A stretch of 9,657 nucleotides of DNA from Robiginitomaculum sp. (GTDB taxonomy: Bacteria > Pseudomonadota > Alphaproteobacteria > Caulobacterales > Maricaulaceae). Position 1 is the stretch's first letter. Every line of letters begins with the position of its first letter. This document shows, piece after piece, positions 1 to 7,050 of this stretch. The stretch is taken from assembly GCA_021647375.1 (NCBI GenBank), contig JAKIUV010000093.1:1-9657 (forward strand), given 5' to 3'. The translations under genes were made by a program, and so were the position numbers. The notes beneath the pieces are model-generated. The model searched no databases and was not told where the DNA came from. It saw only the letters and a program-made list of their open reading frames with translations.

Positions 1-46
1 CTTCATCAAAATCGAAGCCCATGGGCTTGTGTGGTAATTTGGTCAT
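1..46 (-). CDS. 5' end of an unidentified leftward gene (partial)
   Basis: Only about 15 codons lie in the window, reading MTKLPHKPMGFDFDE from an ATG at 46-44 on the minus strand and running off the left edge. An AGGA ribosome-binding site lies 9 bases upstream of this ATG, which is why I prefer it to the in-frame ATG four codons earlier (ATG ACT ATT ATG). The product cannot be recognised from so little. The 47-118 stretch would hold its promoter. Confidence 0.4.
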   Translation of the reverse strand, partial: MTKLPHKPMGFDFDE

Positions 47-118
47 AATAGTCATTCCTATTTTTTAGAGCAAAGCCTGCCCTTGGTGCAAATCTACTGG
101 AATGACACAGAATTTTAA

Positions 119-439
119 ACACTATCACTAGAGCATGCCAAAACAAGGGAAGTTGATATAAAAATTTACCCCCAGAAAAAGAACTTTGTTCAGGGGCGCC
201 CAGAATGGCTTTCTGCTCTAGGTAGACAATTTATTGACATACCCGAAGAGCTAAATATTGGTTCGACGTGGGCATTTATTGAAGCAAGACCAACAATTAA
301 CAGTGACTTAGTTTTTGATAGAGTCGTGGTAATGCCAAATGAAAAAATTTCCTTAGCTTTAGAAAGGGGTTCATATGACATTACTGCATATGGAAAAGGT
401 AAGGTTTTATTAGGTCGCACCAAAATTACTGTACATTAA
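119..439 (+). pseudogene. C-terminal remnant of an unidentified gene with no start codon
   Basis: A rightward frame is open for about 106 codons, from just after a TAA at 116-118 to a TAA at 437-439. It reads like real protein, with segments such as PEWLSALGRQFIDIPEEL, STWAFIEARPTINSDLVFDR and ISLALERGSYDITAYGKGKV, and it looks beta-rich near the end. No ATG, GTG or TTG occurs in frame until about position 323-331, deep inside the frame. Upstream of the TAA the same frame is open again (LPLVQIYWNDTEF), so one nonsense change may have broken a longer gene; truncation at an element boundary is the alternative. The family is not recognised. Base composition is AT-rich, unlike the ardA operon, so it may be host DNA or older sequence outside the element. 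Confidence 0.4.
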
Positions 440-558
440 TACGACTGCAGGGCAGTACTATTTTGAAAAATTACGACAACAACAAACATTTTTAAAATCA
501 ATGGAAACACGATGATGGCCTGTTAAGTCAATGTATTTCATATCTCCACATCATTAGC

Positions 559-743
559 GCCTCCTTCGAAAGTGCGGGGATGGGCGGTCGGCCCTGATAG
601 CAGGGCGCGGTCACGGCGCAAGGGCTTTGGCTTTTTGTGCGTATAATTCGTCTTAGTTCTCCTACCAAAACCCTTGCCCCGCACCCTTGTGCGCCCGGCT
701 GGCGGGCCTCTTAACCGCCCATCCCCGCCCTTCCGGCGGAGGC
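559..743. repeat. Long imperfect palindrome upstream of ardA; candidate single-strand promoter/initiation site
   Basis: Two arms of about 75 bases face each other around a roughly 34-base centre (631-664). The best blocks are GCGGGGATGGGCGGT at 574-588, an exact complement of 714-728; GCAAGGGCTTTGG at 618-630, which pairs with 665-677 with one mismatch; and GCCTCC at 559-564 with GGAGGC at 738-743. The middle of the arms pairs poorly and has bulges. The apical loop holds a perfect -10-like TATAAT at 642-647 on the plus strand. It fills the 334-base gap (440-773) before ardA. In plasmid leading regions, large imperfect hairpins of this kind (Frpo/ssi elements of F and related plasmids) fold on single-stranded DNA and start RNA synthesis for the first genes to enter. 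That role is inference from position and shape; the palindrome is seen directly. Confidence 0.75.
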
Positions 744-773
744 TGGTGCGGGAAAAAAGAGGAGACTGCCGCC

Positions 774-1355
774 ATGACTGCACCTAGAACCGAAACACCG
801 AGCCAAGCCCCAAATGCGGGGAGCCTAGCGCAACCTTATGCGCCAGACCCCGACACCCCTAGAATTTATGTGGCTTGCCTTGCCGCCTATAATGACGGGC
901 AATTGCACGGCTGTTGGATAGACGTTGAGGACGAGGACAGGATTTGGGAAGCGGTGCAAGCCATGCTCAAATCTTCGCCTATTCCATTGGCAGAGGAGTG
1001 GTCGATTCATGATTATGAAAACTTCCAAAGCGTAACCATAAACGAGTCTCACAGCTTTGCCCGTGTGGTTGAGATTGCCGAATTTATTGGCAATTGTTCA
1101 GGCTTTGGCGGCAAGTTACTGGAAAACTATGGCGGCGATATAGAGGACGCAGAATCCGCCCTTGAGCGTTACAACGGCGAGTATGAAAGCCTAGCCGACT
1201 TTGCGCAGGAACTTACCGAGTCCACCACCCAAATCCCCAAAACCCTGGAATATTACATCGACTATAAATCCATGGCGCGAGACATGGAATTAAGCGGCGA
1301 TATTTTCACGATAGAGACAGGCTATAAAGAAATTCACGTTTTCTGGAATAACTAA
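774..1355 (+). CDS. ardA: ArdA-type antirestriction protein
   Basis: The product is a 193-residue acidic protein of the ArdA family. ArdA proteins are DNA mimics that bind type I restriction-modification enzymes in the cytoplasm and protect incoming conjugative DNA. Family marks: PRIYVACLAAYNDGQLHG at the start of the fold, then WIDVEDEDRIWEAVQAML, AEEWSIHDYENF, the segment EIAEFIGNCSGFGGKLL, YNGEYESLADFAQELTE, and a very typical end (YYIDYKSMARDMELSGDIF then ETGYKEIHVFWNN). The ATG at 774 is chosen because GAGGAG at 759-764 precedes it at good spacing; the upstream TTG at 687 lies inside the palindrome. A proline-rich stretch of about 28 residues precedes the conserved domain, so the protein is a little longer than the usual 165-170. 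It is the first gene of a six-gene operon, one base before the next start. Confidence 0.93.
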   Translation: MTAPRTETPSQAPNAGSLAQPYAPDPDTPRIYVACLAAYNDGQLHGCWIDVEDEDRIWEAVQAMLKSSPIPLAEEWSIHDYENFQSVTINESHSFARVVEIAEFIGNCSGFGGKLLENYGGDIEDAESALERYNGEYESLADFAQELTESTTQIPKTLEYYIDYKSMARDMELSGDIFTIETGYKEIHVFWNN

Positions 1356-1356
1356 G

Positions 1357-1842
1357 ATGGGAGCGCGAGAACCAAAATTTACCGAGCAATTTTTACCCTA
1401 TGTCTGCCTTGGCAATAGCATAAGCGTGGACGTTGGCGATTACACAGTTACGGCAAGAATTGCCCATGATGACACAATAGATAAACCCGATGAACGTGAT
1501 TGTGGATTTTGGCCAAGCCTTGACCCGAACGCGGCAGGATTTATTGGCGCGGGCAATAAATGGCGTAAGCGGTTTGAAGAACAGCAAGCCACAGCCGAGT
1601 CCATTATGGCCGCTTGGAAGAATGACGAATGGTTTTATTGCGGCATTATTCTGTCAGTCACCATTGATGAAGCTGAACTCACCGACCACGCCGCGAGCCT
1701 TTGGGGCATAGAGGCCAATTACCCCGATAGTGATAATAGCTATTTATGCCAAGTCGCAAATGAACTGCTATCCGAAGCACTGGACGCGGCAAAGGCCGAG
1801 CGGGAACAGCTTTGCGCTCTATTCTGTGAGAACGCGGCATGA
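1357..1842 (+). CDS. Acidic protein of unknown function in the ardA operon
   Basis: A 161-residue soluble protein with no signal peptide or membrane segment. It is rich in Asp and Glu. Visible landmarks are VGDYTVTARIAHDDTIDKPD, RDCGFWPSLDPNAAGFIG, AAWKNDEWFYCGIILSVTI and LWGIEANYPDSDNSYLCQV, then a helical C-terminus (ANELLSEALDAAKAEREQL). I believe similar proteins of unknown function occur beside ardA on other conjugative plasmids, but I cannot name a family. The ATG begins one base after the ardA stop, with no clear ribosome-binding site, so translation is probably coupled to ardA. Its charge and position make an anti-defence role possible, which is inference only. Confidence 0.8.
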   Translation: MGAREPKFTEQFLPYVCLGNSISVDVGDYTVTARIAHDDTIDKPDERDCGFWPSLDPNAAGFIGAGNKWRKRFEEQQATAESIMAAWKNDEWFYCGIILSVTIDEAELTDHAASLWGIEANYPDSDNSYLCQVANELLSEALDAAKAEREQLCALFCENAA

Positions 1843-2132
1843 CCCGTTTGAAACGCACAGTATCGCGTTTGCTGTTTGAAACTTATTCCACATTGGATAA
1901 CAGTTTCATTCAGGATTGTCTTTTGGCGGTCTGGGAACGCCGTGGAAATGGAGAGGCTGTTGCGGCAGAGGCCTTTGTTGCCTTGGAGTGCTCCGCGCCG
2001 GATGTGACGCACAATAAGCGCATGACATTTGCGAAGTTGGAGGACAGGTCGCCTGATTTGATTAAGGCGTTGTTTGAACGCGCCATTGAAATCACGGAAT
2101 CCAAATCACCTGCAAAAGCGAGGGCAATATGA
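1839..2132 (+). CDS. Small protein of unknown function in the ardA operon
   Basis: A 97-residue protein whose ATG overlaps the stop of the preceding gene (ATGA at 1839-1842), a sign of translational coupling. The sequence appears mostly helical: basic at the N-terminus (MTRLKRTVSRLLFETYS), followed by LDNSFIQDCLLAVWERRGNG, a Val/Ala-rich stretch, and FAKLEDRSPDLIKALFERAI near the end. No known domain, cysteine cluster or membrane segment is seen. The compact overlap on both sides, plus reading-frame continuity, supports a real gene. Function is not recognised. Confidence 0.72.
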   Translation: MTRLKRTVSRLLFETYSTLDNSFIQDCLLAVWERRGNGEAVAAEAFVALECSAPDVTHNKRMTFAKLEDRSPDLIKALFERAIEITESKSPAKARAI

Positions 2133-2350
2133 AACGCCTGTCGCAACTTTCGCCAAGCCAACGGATGATAATGCGCCATTTGCGTGAGCGTGTGGAAAGC
2201 GTTCGTGTATCAGATAACAAAGTCCGCATTTATGGCAATTTAATTTGTGCCCCGCAGTCAACGATTGACGGCCTGATAAAGCTACGCCTTATTGAAACTC
2301 GCGAAGATGGGGCTTTGCAAATCCTTGTCTTGAACGAGGTGGAGCAATGA
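2129..2350 (+). CDS. Small basic protein, possibly winged-helix-like
   Basis: A 73-residue protein overlapping both neighbours by ATGA (2129-2132 and 2347-2350). The sequence starts MKRLSQLSPSQRMIMRHLRERV, then has a short beta-like stretch (VSDNKVRIYGNLI), a helix (APQSTIDGLIKLRLIE) and a final strand (DGALQILVLNEVE). That order of helices followed by a short hairpin resembles small winged-helix proteins, with the STIDGLIKLRLI segment as a possible recognition helix. This is a fold guess from sequence, not a family match. It may bind DNA or act as a small partner of the ParB-like protein downstream. Confidence 0.7.
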   Translation: MKRLSQLSPSQRMIMRHLRERVESVRVSDNKVRIYGNLICAPQSTIDGLIKLRLIETREDGALQILVLNEVEQ

Positions 2351-2580
2351 CCCGCCAATCCGAACAAACAGAGGTCGGAGAGCAGACCCTGATTGATGGT
2401 GTGCGCCCCGTAACCCTCGGCGAGAAACTGACCGCCCGCACATTCCATCCCATGACACCCAAACGGAACCCGAATGCACAGCAAAGGCCGTGCGACATTG
2501 GCCTGTTTGACGTTATCGGACGCGCACAAATCGACCTGCTTGATTTTATAAATTTACAAACCCCACCAACGGCAAAATAG
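2347..2580 (+). CDS. Small protein of unknown function before the ParB-like gene
   Basis: A 77-residue protein whose start overlaps the preceding stop (ATGA at 2347-2350) and whose stop is 12 bases before the ParB-like start. It is rich in polar residues and proline (RPVTLGEKLTARTFHPMTPK, NAQQRPCDIGLFDVIGRAQI) and looks partly unstructured in the middle with a short helix near the end (GRAQIDLLDFINL). No membrane segment or known motif is visible. The function is not recognised; the operon position and the coupling overlap are the main support for it being a real gene. Confidence 0.65.
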   Translation: MTRQSEQTEVGEQTLIDGVRPVTLGEKLTARTFHPMTPKRNPNAQQRPCDIGLFDVIGRAQIDLLDFINLQTPPTAK

Positions 2581-2592
2581 GAGACTAACGCC

Positions 2593-4374
2593 ATGACTAA
2601 ACCACTTGATTTAAAACATATCGCATTTGTGGATTTACATATCTCTACATTGAATATGCGCCACAAGGCCAAGGGTAATAAACTGCCCGACATATCGGAC
2701 ATATTGCCGAGCGTGAGAGAACGCGGTATCCGTCAACCGCTCTTGGTACGGCCAGAGCCGACCAAGGCGAATAAAAACGCCTACGGTGTTATCGCAGGAC
2801 GCAGACGCTATTATTGCCTAAAAGCTATCGAGAAAGATGGTGGTGATATTGCCCTTGTGCCGTGTTGTATCATGGACGCGGATGATGATGCGGAGGGGCT
2901 AGAAGCCAGTATCTTGGAAAATATCGCTAGGCTTGCCCCTACCGAAATGGAGCAATACGAAGCGTTTAAGAAACTCGCAGATAAAGGCGAGAGTATTGCC
3001 GAGATCGCCGCCGTGTTTGGTATTACGGAACGCGCCGTTAAACAGCGGCTTGCCCTTGGCTCGCTCTTGCCGCAACTTCGCAAATTATACACTGACGAGG
3101 AAATCAACCCTGCCACCATCCGCGCTTTGACTATGGCGAGTAAGAAACAACAAACGGCATGGCTAAAGATATTCAAGTCTGACGACTACGCGCCCCAAGG
3201 TGACCAGTTAAAGGCGTGGCTGTCTGGCGGCGGTCTTATCACTACCGATAAAGCCTTATTCCCTATGGAGGAATATAAAGGCACAATCATCACAGACCTG
3301 TTTGGCGAGCACGGGCAATTCTCTGACCCCGAACTATTCTGGTCATGCCAGAATACGGTTGTCGCACTGGAAGCGGAAAGCTACGAGAAAGACGGTTGGA
3401 AAAATGTGTTTATCGGTGATGTAGGGCAAACATTCTATGGATGGGAGCATGTCTCGCGCAGTAAGGAACAAGGCGGCAATGTCTATATCGAAGTTAAGAA
3501 CGATGGACAGGTCATATTCCATGAGGGCTTTATGCCCGAAGCCGAAGCCCGGCGCTTAGACCGCCAAGCGCAAAACGGAGCCGAGAAACCCGGCACCAAA
3601 CCGCGCCCTGAAATGTCAGGCCCGATGGCGGAGTATATGAATTTGCACCGCCATTCCATTGCACGGGCGGCACTGATTAAACACCCCAAGATGGCTTTGC
3701 GGTTGACAGTAGCCCATATGATAACGGGTTCACGGCATTGGAAAGTGTCTAAGGATGAGCAAAACACCCGTAAAGAAGCCACGCAGATAAGCGTTGAGAA
3801 TTCCAAGGCCGAGCAAGAACTAACCGCAGAGCGCAAAGTCATAGCAGGACTATTGGGATTAAAGAAAGACGACACCCAAATCTATCACCGCTATGAAAGC
3901 ATGTTCAGTTTGAACGCTGTATTCGCCATACTGCTAGACCTTGATGATAAATCGGTCTTGCGGATAATGACATTCTGTATGGCGGAAACCCTCTCGACCA
4001 ATAGCGGAGTCGTGGAAGCCGTTGGCGTCCTGACGGACGCAGACTTCGGCAAATACTGGTCACCAGACGAAGCGTTTTTCGACATCTTGCGGGACAAAGG
4101 CGTGGTCAATCAAATGGTCGCAGACATAGCCGGGAAATCCACCGCCCAAGGGTGCGTCACCGATACCGCCAAGAACCAAAAACAAATCATCAAGAACCGC
4201 ATGGCAGGCCACGGCGTAGAGAAAGCAAGCCCCGACTGGCTCCCAAGATGGGCAGCATTCCCCGCCAAGCCATACCGCGAAGTAAGTGGTTGCTCACCCG
4301 CACAGAACTGGAAGCGGATAGCAAAATTATTCGCAAAGCATTTGCGTAAACAGAAGCCAGTACCCAAAAAATAG
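2593..4374 (+). CDS. ParB/RepB/Spo0J-family DNA-binding protein, leading-region type
   Basis: A 593-residue protein. Residues about 10-110 form the ParB/sulfiredoxin-like CTP-binding domain, with GIRQPLLVRP at 45-54 and the GRRRYY motif at 69-74 (ParB box). The ENIARLAPTEMEQYEAF segment at 109-125 is the second conserved block, and a helix-turn-helix follows at about 133-155 (SIAEIAAVFGITERAVKQRL). The remaining 430 residues are unlike the short chromosomal ParB C-terminus. Start is the ATG at 2593, with GGAG upstream. No parA gene is near, so a classical partition pair is unlikely. ParB-like proteins of this type sit with ardA and small genes in plasmid leading regions, where their role is poorly known. 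It is the last gene of the operon and ends before a hairpin terminator. Confidence 0.85.
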   Translation: MTKPLDLKHIAFVDLHISTLNMRHKAKGNKLPDISDILPSVRERGIRQPLLVRPEPTKANKNAYGVIAGRRRYYCLKAIEKDGGDIALVPCCIMDADDDAEGLEASILENIARLAPTEMEQYEAFKKLADKGESIAEIAAVFGITERAVKQRLALGSLLPQLRKLYTDEEINPATIRALTMASKKQQTAWLKIFKSDDYAPQGDQLKAWLSGGGLITTDKALFPMEEYKGTIITDLFGEHGQFSDPELFWSCQNTVVALEAESYEKDGWKNVFIGDVGQTFYGWEHVSRSKEQGGNVYIEVKNDGQVIFHEGFMPEAEARRLDRQAQNGAEKPGTKPRPEMSGPMAEYMNLHRHSIARAALIKHPKMALRLTVAHMITGSRHWKVSKDEQNTRKEATQISVENSKAEQELTAERKVIAGLLGLKKDDTQIYHRYESMFSLNAVFAILLDLDDKSVLRIMTFCMAETLSTNSGVVEAVGVLTDADFGKYWSPDEAFFDILRDKGVVNQMVADIAGKSTAQGCVTDTAKNQKQIIKNRMAGHGVEKASPDWLPRWAAFPAKPYREVSGCSPAQNWKRIAKLFAKHLRKQKPVPKK

Positions 4375-4408
4375 GCAGCTTAGTCTCCCCAACTATACTG
4401 CCTGTTAG

Positions 4409-4457
4409 CGGCTCGCGTTCCCCAATGGGGCACGGGCCGTGTTTATATTTATTTTGG
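4409..4457 (+). terminator. Hairpin terminator after the ParB-like gene
   Basis: A GC-rich hairpin starts at 4410 with GGCTCG; its inner stem is CCCC (4420-4423), loop AAT, GGGG (4427-4430), and the outer arm closes with CGGGCC at 4433-4438. The stem contains a small bulge and a mismatch. An uneven T-rich run (GTTTATATTTATTTT) follows. It separates the ardA operon from the convergent AraC-family gene ending at 4463. Confidence 0.6.
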
Positions 4458-4462
4458 CTCTT

Positions 4463-5317
4463 TTAAAATTTTTCACCCATCAACCGATAAAACCAGAAAC
4501 TTTCATCCGTATCTATCAGTTGATTTAATTTGGCGGGAGAAATGCCAATAAGACGGTGAACCTCGCGTCCCATGTGGGACTGATCTGAAAACCCTGTGTC
4601 CAGCGCGAGGTCTGCAAGCGTTGTTTCATTATCAGTTCTGCTTTCAAGCCAATTTGAAAACAGCAATTCCAAACGTGCATAGGAGGCGAGGTCACGTTGG
4701 CTTTGCCCTGCCCAGTTTTTAACCCGTCTTTGAACCTGCCTTATACTTTTGCCGGCCCCAGAAGTAACAGCCCGAAACGCAAGAGCATGAACCCAATCCT
4801 GTATCATTAAGGACATGCTTGCCCCGTGGGGGCGGGTTGACTGCCATCTTAAAGTTAGGTTCATTTCTAATGTTGCAAGTTTTTTGGGAAAAGGTATTTC
4901 CCTGAACATAGCTTCAAAAATGCCTAACAATTCACCGTCAACTACGTCTTTCAAAGGCAAAGTTCGGTTCATATGCACGGCAGTATCTTGGCCAGTCAGA
5001 GCTTTCCAAGCTTCCGGGTAAATTCCCATGGTCAGGGCATAAACCGAACCAGGGTTGAAACTTAATATGGGATTTTGTTGTGGCCCACTAAAGGCCAAGC
5101 GCGGCATTGGGGCCGGGTTGTCATTATCGGTGATAATATGGCTTTCCCCATCCAATATCCAGGTAATTGCGCAAAGGGGCGAGGCAGGAAAGCGGTTTAA
5201 CCGTTCTGATGCGGCCAGCGAAGCTTCCCGCGTATCGCGTAGAATAAACGCAAATACACAGCCCGCTAAAGCTGGTGGTGGCATAAGGAGTTTCGATAAA
5301 GGCAATCCGTGGTTCAT
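4463..5317 (-). CDS. AraC-family transcriptional regulator
   Basis: A regulator of 284 residues reading leftward. The C-terminal part is an AraC-type double helix-turn-helix: SIRQVQRRVKNWAGQSQRDL leads in, and TTLADLALDTGFSDQSHMGR with REVHRLIGISPAKL is the typical second HTH. The N-terminal part (MPPPALAGCVFAFILRDTRE, RLNRFPASPLCAITWILDGE) resembles the sensor domain of AraC regulators that respond to small hydrophobic ligands or fatty acids; the ligand is not known. The ATG at 5317 is preferred because a promoter-like TTGCGA-17-TATCCT lies just upstream on this strand. An in-frame TTG at 5386 has an AGGA site and would add 23 residues. The gene is divergent from the hydrolase gene at 5416, which it probably controls. 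Confidence 0.88.
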   Translation of the reverse strand: MNHGLPLSKLLMPPPALAGCVFAFILRDTREASLAASERLNRFPASPLCAITWILDGESHIITDNDNPAPMPRLAFSGPQQNPILSFNPGSVYALTMGIYPEAWKALTGQDTAVHMNRTLPLKDVVDGELLGIFEAMFREIPFPKKLATLEMNLTLRWQSTRPHGASMSLMIQDWVHALAFRAVTSGAGKSIRQVQRRVKNWAGQSQRDLASYARLELLFSNWLESRTDNETTLADLALDTGFSDQSHMGREVHRLIGISPAKLNQLIDTDESFWFYRLMGEKF

Positions 5318-5326
5318 AATGTTTAG

Positions 5327-5355
5327 AGGATAGCAAGCCAAACCAAGTGTCGCAA
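5327..5355 (-). promoter_or_regulatory. Candidate -35/-10 promoter for the AraC-family gene
   Basis: On the minus strand, TTGCGA (5355-5350) is followed after 17 bases by TATCCT (5332-5327), close to the sigma-70 consensus. The -10 box lies only about 10 bases before the ATG at 5317, which would give a leaderless or nearly leaderless mRNA. This is a pattern match only. Confidence 0.4.
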
Positions 5356-5415
5356 TGGTTCTATATCTCTTGCGAAGAATTTGCAAAATAGATCCTACAG
5401 CGCATGGAGAAACAT

Positions 5416-6462
5416 ATGGCCCGAATAAAGCTAAGGGGAAAACTGCATCATATTATACGCAGTTATATGGTAATTTCTACTATTTCAATGTCCGTATTAT
5501 GGCGGAGGCTTTTACGCAAGCCGCTAGTACCCGACTGGTCTTTTGAATTTGAAATTGGGGTTTTGTTTTGGCGGCATCAATTTAACAGGGCGTTCGCTTT
5601 GCCAGATATTCGAGAGGGCCGCGCCTATATGGACAGCTTGGTAACCTTAACGGATGAGACCTACGATCTCAGGGTTACAGCGTCGCGGCAAGGAGAACCT
5701 AAAGGGAAATGGCTTGTCCCCCAAAATTGTGACCCGGAGGTAACGGCTCTATATCTTCATGGGGGCGGATATACATTCAATTCCGAAATATCGGCCAATT
5801 TTGCAAAAACCCTGGCCAGTCTATTGAACATAAAACTGTTCATGCTCGACTACCGCCTAACACCTGAAAACCCACATCCTGCACAAATCGAAGATGCGCT
5901 TGAAGCATACAACTTTCTACTCAAAAAAGGAGTTGGCCCAAACAAGTTGATTGTAATCGGCGATTCCGCTGGCGGGCATCTGGCCCTGATGCTTTTAATT
6001 GCTCTAAGGGATTTGGAACTTCCGCAGCCTGCATTAGCAATAGGATTATGTCCCTGGACAGATATTGGTGAGCGTGGTGACAGTTTAGATGCAAATGATC
6101 GTTACGACCTCGTTCAAGGTTATATGGCCGTCCGTTTTGGCGAATGGCTACGCGGCAATAGTGAATTTACAAACGAAGAACTTTCGCCGATTCATCAGGA
6201 TTTTAGTGGTCTTGCACCTATTTATATGCAAGGCGGCGGGCGTGAAGTTCTCATTGATATGATCCGCGATTTTGCCAAAACCATACGCAAGCAGGGGCAT
6301 GAAGTGGTGCTTGATGTCTGGCCAACAATGACACATGTTTTTCATATGCACGGTCTGACCCTGCTCGAAAGCCGCCAAGCCTTTGAAAGATTGCTTGAAA
6401 TTATTAATACAAAAGTGAATAAAAATGAAAAAATGACGACCTGTCCGCAAACAGAAACCTAA
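5416..6462 (+). CDS. HSL-type alpha/beta hydrolase (esterase/lipase)
   Basis: A 348-residue carboxylester hydrolase of the hormone-sensitive-lipase family. The oxyanion motif HGGGY is at 115-119, DYRLTPENPHPA at 145-156, and the nucleophile elbow GDSAGG at 182-187 gives Ser184. The likely acid is Asp281 in REVLIDMIRDF, and the likely His307 lies in WPTMTHVFHMH. The substrate cannot be told from sequence. A short hydrophobic stretch near the N-terminus (SYMVISTISMSVLW) may be an amphipathic or membrane-contact helix. The ATG at 5416 is chosen because GGAG at 5406-5409 sits 6 bases upstream; the ATG at 5404 has no such site. It is divergent from an AraC-family gene and forms a two-gene cargo module. 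Its stop (6460-6462) coincides with the edge of the DUF736 inverted duplication. Confidence 0.93.
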   Translation: MARIKLRGKLHHIIRSYMVISTISMSVLWRRLLRKPLVPDWSFEFEIGVLFWRHQFNRAFALPDIREGRAYMDSLVTLTDETYDLRVTASRQGEPKGKWLVPQNCDPEVTALYLHGGGYTFNSEISANFAKTLASLLNIKLFMLDYRLTPENPHPAQIEDALEAYNFLLKKGVGPNKLIVIGDSAGGHLALMLLIALRDLELPQPALAIGLCPWTDIGERGDSLDANDRYDLVQGYMAVRFGEWLRGNSEFTNEELSPIHQDFSGLAPIYMQGGGREVLIDMIRDFAKTIRKQGHEVVLDVWPTMTHVFHMHGLTLLESRQAFERLLEIINTKVNKNEKMTTCPQTET

Positions 6463-6492
6463 AACCCCCACCGTTTATAAGGCCAAAGAGGG
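6458..6492 (-). terminator. Decayed copy of the DUF736 terminator (leftward)
   Basis: Read on the minus strand, the arms CCCTCTTTGG (6492-6483) and ACGGTGGGGG (6474-6465) still pair with two mismatches around CCTTATAA, followed by TTTT (6464-6461). It aligns base by base with the intact terminator at 7488-7524, including the loop (CCTTACAA there). It is the left end of the inverted duplication and overlaps the hydrolase stop codon. Confidence 0.55.
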
Positions 6493-6511
6493 CTATCATT
6501 TGAGCAGAAAA

Positions 6512-6833
6512 CTATCCAACTGAATTCCAAAGCAAGCAAAGTGCTTTAGGTTTGCCATTGGCTCGACCGCGATTAACATACGCCTTACGCGGTTCATTCA
6601 CCAGATAGGCGAGCATGGACGAGACATTTAGGTTTGCCAGACATCTTACAAACCAAGTTTCAACCGCCACCAATATCAGCGGCCATCATAAGTAAACGCT
6701 GTGAATATCAGGAAGTTAATCATCCATTTCGTTATCATTCGCGCCAATTTTGAAACGGAATTCCAAACCAAGAACCCGTCCCTTAAAAATGACCATCTTC
6801 ACATTGTCATACACAGCCTATCACTCGCGCAAT
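6512..6833 (-). pseudogene. Degraded inverted copy of the DUF736 gene
   Basis: The minus strand aligns along its whole length with the intact DUF736 gene at 7145-7468. The original start is now ATT (6833-6831). Recognisable pieces include EDGHF (intact KDGNF), ANDNE (intact ANDNK), RKAYVNRGRANGKPKA (intact RKVYANLGRANGKPKG) and a C-terminus WNSVG before TAG (intact WNPVG). Several in-frame stops and at least one frameshift break it; its length is 322 bases against 324 in the intact gene, with one codon lost near the end. The upstream leader and downstream terminator are also duplicated, so a whole transcription unit was copied in inverted orientation. It cannot make a protein. It explains most of the 680-base gap between the hydrolase and DUF736. 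Confidence 0.85.
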
Positions 6834-7050
6834 TTCCCAGCCCCCAAGTAAAGATCAGAGAATGGACGAAAGACCTATCTCCCTGCTGTCTGGTGGGTTC
6901 CCTAGCCCATGACAAAAGCCTGCATAAGATCAGTTACAAACTATTTTCCCCGGCTAAAGCCTCCTCGCGCACGGCGCAAGAGCGCCCAAAATAGCTTGAA
7001 ACTGACCTGCTCCACGCTGTTCCGCCCGCATTTTATGAAGAGATTTTGAA

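Noticed and set aside
190..423. Leftward open frame of 77 codons
   Set aside because: The opposite frame on the plus strand (119-439) reads much more like protein; the leftward one is probably its shadow.
687..773. N-terminal extension of ardA from a TTG at 687
   Set aside because: It lies inside the palindrome, reads unlike the family and lacks a ribosome-binding site, while ATG 774 has GAGGAG.
538..783. Leftward open frame of 81 codons across the palindrome
   Set aside because: It is Arg/Gly-rich low-quality sequence produced by the GC-rich arms on the opposite strand; no domain or start signal.
613..6983. CACGGCGCAAG at 613-623 and again near 6970-6980
   Set aside because: Eleven matching bases in GC-rich hairpin DNA, with no further similarity around them; treated as chance.
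6701..6994. Rightward open frame of 97 codons
   Set aside because: It runs antisense across the DUF736 pseudogene and the centre of the inverted duplication and has no family features.
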